A stretch of DNA of 7,951 nt, taken from an uncultured Clostridium sp. GTDB lineage: Bacteria; Bacillota; Clostridia; Peptostreptococcales; Peptostreptococcaceae. Below are positions 5,668-7,951 of this stretch, piece by piece (position 1 is the stretch's first letter; every line of letters begins with the position of its first letter). The stretch spans positions 1 through 7,951 of the forward strand of contig UQCY01000086.1 in the NCBI GenBank assembly GCA_900539645.1, read 5' to 3'. A program made the position numbers and the translations under genes. The notes under the pieces are model-generated. The model ran no database searches and was not told where the DNA came from. It saw nothing but the letters and a program-made list of their open reading frames with translations.

Positions 5668-5799
5668 AAGAAGGGCGTAATAACTGCTACTCACGCGACA
5701 ATACTGCAGACGCTTTCGTCCTTAATCGAACTTTGTTCGATAAGCGACGATAAAGAAAGCGTCGAAGCCTGGAGCAGAGAGCAGTTATAAGCCCTTCTC
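5668..5799 (-). ncRNA. Large nested hairpin after the GDPD gene, possible structured RNA
   Basis: Nested paired blocks form one long imperfect stem: AGAAGGGC (5669-5676) with 5791-5798; ATAACTGCT (5680-5688) with 5780-5788; CTC (5690-5692) with 5777-5779; GACGCTTTC (5709-5717) with 5755-5763; GTC/GAC, CTT/AAG and ATCGAAC (5725-5731) with 5735-5741 around a TTT loop. That is ~40 base pairs in ~130 nt, far above chance. It starts ~6 nt after the GDPD stop codon, and on the minus strand the outer stem is followed by ATTTTTT, so it may be an elaborate terminator, a stable 3'-UTR-derived RNA, or a dispersed repeat unit. I match no named RNA family. The region 5490-5637 between the repeats holds only weak hairpins. 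Confidence 0.55.
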
Positions 5800-5804
5800 T
5801 TTAT

Positions 5805-7472
5805 TTATGGAGTAAGGAAGTCTGTAAAGAATCCATATACTCCTTTTGATTTGTATTTGTTCATTTCTTTTGAGTCATTTATTGTGTTCATATACAATGT
5901 TATTCCTTTAGCTTTACATCTTTCTACTAAAGACGGCGTTAGGAATCTATAATCTACTGTAAGAACTTTTATTCCATTCATTGCACAGAAATTTGTTATC
6001 TTATTTTCATCTATACTACTCATAGTATAGCAAGTAAATGATGCAGATTTAAAATTGTATACATTCATTATCTCGTTATACGTAGACTCTCTATACACCT
6101 GAGGAACAAGTCTGTCTAATACATCTGGACTAGCCTCTTCAACAATTCTCTTGTAAAGCTTTCTAACTTTATCATCCTCAGCTGATTTTAAATCTATAAG
6201 CATGTAAACATCATCGTATTTTTCCATATACGATACAACATCCTTAAATGTCATAGTAGTGTATTTACCATAAGGCTTCATACTCTTAAACTCAGCCAAT
6301 GTAGGTTTCTTTGTAGCGTATTTTTCTGGAAGTCCCATTTCTTTTAAACTTGTTTTATCAAACGAATGCCAAGCTATCAGCTCATCGTCACTTGTAAAGT
6401 CTAAATCCACCTCAAATACTTTGAACCCTTTGTTGTAGTTGTGTTCAAATGCTTGAATTGAGTTAGTGTATGTTTTCCCACCTACACCACCTAATGCGTG
6501 GGCGATGTATTTGTATTTTGTCCAGTCGTAATTAAATTTATTTAATCCGCCAGAGTATCCTATAGCTTTTGAAATATTGTTGTCAGATATTACTCCTATT
6601 GCAGTCATTTTCTGAGCATTTTTTAATACAAGTGGAGCAAATCTATAGTCTACTAGCGCAATAGGTTTTTCTGTACTTATTGAGCTAGCTACTGTAGCTA
6701 TTGTGTAGTCTGTTGTGTCAACTATGTTAAATGATTTTGGGTTTGAGTAGAATTTTTCTACAAGCTTTTGATTCGTAACAAATCTGTTGCTTCCACTAAT
6801 TCTCTCAGTTCCTTTTAGACCATTTTTTACAGAGTCTTTTACTACAGTAGTTCCACCTACTATGTATCTTCCAGTTGCTGTGTTTGCAATTTCTTTTAAA
6901 TTGCTCTTTAAGCTGCTTCCATTTGTTAGAAGTATTGGAGCTTTATCTCTATATGCTACTGGAGATACAGTTACTACGTCGGCTTCTCCCTTTACACCAT
7001 TTGCAATAAATACTTTACCAAGTGTACCTTCTGTGTTTAGTACTTCTTTGGCAACATTGTATGATGTTTCATATCTATCACTTCCACCTATTCTAGTTAC
7101 TTTTTTGCCCATTTTTTCTAAATCGCCCTCAACTGATTTAGATATAGCATTTTCGCTTCCTATCAGGTAGATGTCTGTTACCTCATTTAATTTTGATTTT
7201 GTTTCTGAAGGAATACTATTTTTACTTGTAAGTAGTATTACTCCATTTTTGCAACCAGCTAATGCCGCAGCACTAAGTCCATCGGCTGTACTATTGTCCA
7301 TATTTACTAGAACTATAGATGAGTAGTTTCTCTCATTGGCTATTTTTACCGCTGTTTCATAGTTATTTTTCCCTTTAATTCTATCCAATTTTTCTAATGC
7401 ACTAGTTGGGGTTATAGTGGATAGTAGCATTATAGCTGATAATGTGAGTGCCATTATTTTTTTTCTAATCAT
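5805..7472 (-). CDS. Secreted CWB2 cell-wall protein with GDPD-like phosphodiesterase domain
   Basis: This 555-aa protein opens with a signal peptide (MIRKKIMALTLSAIMLLSTI, likely cut after A25). Three CWB2 (cell wall binding repeat 2) modules follow at ~31-126, 127-223 and 224-313, each starting RI-(K/G/S)-G. Three is the usual number for non-covalent anchoring to the anionic wall polymer in clostridia. Residues ~320-555 resemble the glycerophosphodiester phosphodiesterase / PI-PLC-like TIM barrel: H325 in AHALGG, E354 and D356 in FEVDLDF, H369 in AWHSFD, LIDLK strand, and a terminal GFFTDF. The classic HRG and EN motifs are altered (HALGG, TNS), typical of an uncharacterised GDPD-like subgroup, so activity is likely but the substrate is not known. 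AAAGGAG 7 nt upstream sets the start. It follows a sulfatase/LTA-synthase-like gene by 52 nt without a terminator, suggesting joint work on a glycerophosphate surface polymer. Confidence 0.92.
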   Translation of the reverse strand: MIRKKIMALTLSAIMLLSTITPTSALEKLDRIKGKNNYETAVKIANERNYSSIVLVNMDNSTADGLSAAALAGCKNGVILLTSKNSIPSETKSKLNEVTDIYLIGSENAISKSVEGDLEKMGKKVTRIGGSDRYETSYNVAKEVLNTEGTLGKVFIANGVKGEADVVTVSPVAYRDKAPILLTNGSSLKSNLKEIANTATGRYIVGGTTVVKDSVKNGLKGTERISGSNRFVTNQKLVEKFYSNPKSFNIVDTTDYTIATVASSISTEKPIALVDYRFAPLVLKNAQKMTAIGVISDNNISKAIGYSGGLNKFNYDWTKYKYIAHALGGVGGKTYTNSIQAFEHNYNKGFKVFEVDLDFTSDDELIAWHSFDKTSLKEMGLPEKYATKKPTLAEFKSMKPYGKYTTMTFKDVVSYMEKYDDVYMLIDLKSAEDDKVRKLYKRIVEEASPDVLDRLVPQVYRESTYNEIMNVYNFKSASFTCYTMSSIDENKITNFCAMNGIKVLTVDYRFLTPSLVERCKAKGITLYMNTINDSKEMNKYKSKGVYGFFTDFLTP

Positions 7473-7524
7473 ATTTCCTCTCCTTTACATTATTTTTAGA
7501 TTGGGTTTAATTTTAGTTTTTGGA

Positions 7525-7951
7525 TTATTTTATTTTAAATTCTGGTGTACTACTAAGCTCTGCATCATTTTCGCCAAGCTGCTTAACTGTTATAGTATCG
7601 CCCTTTTTCAATTCTCCATTTAGTTTTGCTGTGAGTTTTCCTGGGCTTTCCATTGTAGTTTCTAACATTTTTTCGTTTAGATATACAAAGCTTCTTGCTG
7701 TGAAATTCTGTCCCTCAACAGTTAATGTATCACCAGTAGCTTTTGCAGAATTTATTTTTATGTCGTCTATTCCCATTTTTATGGTATTTTTCTTCTGTGT
7801 TTCGTCATCTTTTAAATAGTATTTTTCGCCAAATAATATATCATACTCTACAAGCTGTACTTTTTTTAGATAGTCCTTATCATTTCTTAGGTACGCGTGT
7901 AACTTTTCTATTGGTCCGTATTCCACTCCACCCTGTTTTAATAATTCTGTA
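7525..7951 (-). CDS. C-terminal part of a sulfatase / LTA-synthase-like surface enzyme (partial)
   Basis: The gene runs off the window: the frame stays open through TELLKQGG to the edge, so the GTG at 7926 is an internal valine and not the start. The first ~45 visible residues (EKLHAYLRNDKDYLKKVQ, then LVEYDILFGEKYY) match the end of the catalytic domain of membrane-bound sulfatase-fold enzymes of the LtaS type. From about MGIDDIKINS a beta-rich domain with TLTVEGQNF and GDTITVKQLGEN follows, resembling the IPT/TIG-like tail of clostridial members. Such enzymes transfer or cleave phosphoglycerol or related groups outside the membrane. The catalytic and membrane parts are outside the window, so substrate and activity cannot be judged. 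It is upstream of, and probably co-transcribed with, the CWB2-GDPD gene. Confidence 0.72.
   Translation of the reverse strand, partial: TELLKQGGVEYGPIEKLHAYLRNDKDYLKKVQLVEYDILFGEKYYLKDDETQKKNTIKMGIDDIKINSAKATGDTLTVEGQNFTARSFVYLNEKMLETTMESPGKLTAKLNGELKKGDTITVKQLGENDAELSSTPEFKIK

Noticed and set aside
6787..7819. Plus-strand frames at 6787-7170, 7417-7623 and 7520-7819
   Set aside because: They are antisense shadows of the CWB2-GDPD and sulfatase-like genes without supporting signals.
7924..7926. GTG as start codon of the last gene
   Set aside because: The frame stays open to the window edge and similarity to the sulfatase domain continues across it, so this is an internal valine of a partial gene.

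Overview
The window looks like chromosomal DNA of a low-GC Gram-positive anaerobe, most likely Clostridia and plausibly Peptostreptococcaceae. The reasons are the A/T-rich intergenic DNA, strong AGGAGG-type ribosome binding sites, U-tract hairpin terminators, a three-module CWB2 cell-wall protein, and the small DUF1659/DUF2922/YvrJ gene trio typical of Firmicutes. Every supportable gene is on the minus strand, so transcription runs from high to low coordinates. No tRNA, rRNA, CRISPR array or transposase gene was seen.

In transcription order: (1) 7951-5805 holds the 3' end of a sulfatase/LTA-synthase-like gene, then a secreted protein with three CWB2 wall-anchoring repeats fused to a GDPD-like phosphodiesterase domain. 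Both point to the cell surface and perhaps to glycerophosphate polymers. (2) 5804-5463 has no gene but is rich in structure: a ~130-nt nested hairpin directly after the GDPD gene, two direct copies of a 24-nt sequence 135 nt apart, and a U-tract terminator. (3) 5433-4402 is a small-gene cluster, DUF1659 then DUF2922 then YvrJ. A ~265-nt A-rich, hairpin-bearing spacer separates the first two. YvrJ is only 51 aa and easy to miss. (4) 4315-4186 is a structured segment with a closing stem, an inner GC-rich hairpin and a terminator-like U-tract; it could be an attenuator or a small RNA. (5) 4113-3562 encodes a Mor-like (phage Mu middle-operon activator family) DNA-binding protein with an unusual strongly acidic N-terminus, ending in a long imperfect terminator hairpin. 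(6) 3328-758 encodes a full SecA ATPase with its own promoter and terminator. Its tail is acidic and lacks the usual zinc-binding cysteines. (7) 699-23 holds a one-TM hypothetical protein split into two overlapping frames at an (AT)6 repeat. Loss of one AT unit would restore a single 224-aa frame.

Taken together the region mixes protein export and cell-surface functions (SecA, CWB2-GDPD, sulfatase) with a poorly understood small-protein module and a Mor-like regulator. A regulatory link between the Mor-like protein and the DUF1659/DUF2922/YvrJ genes is only inferred from adjacency. The most unusual parts are the two non-coding structured stretches (5463-5800 and 4186-4300), none of which I can match to a named RNA class.
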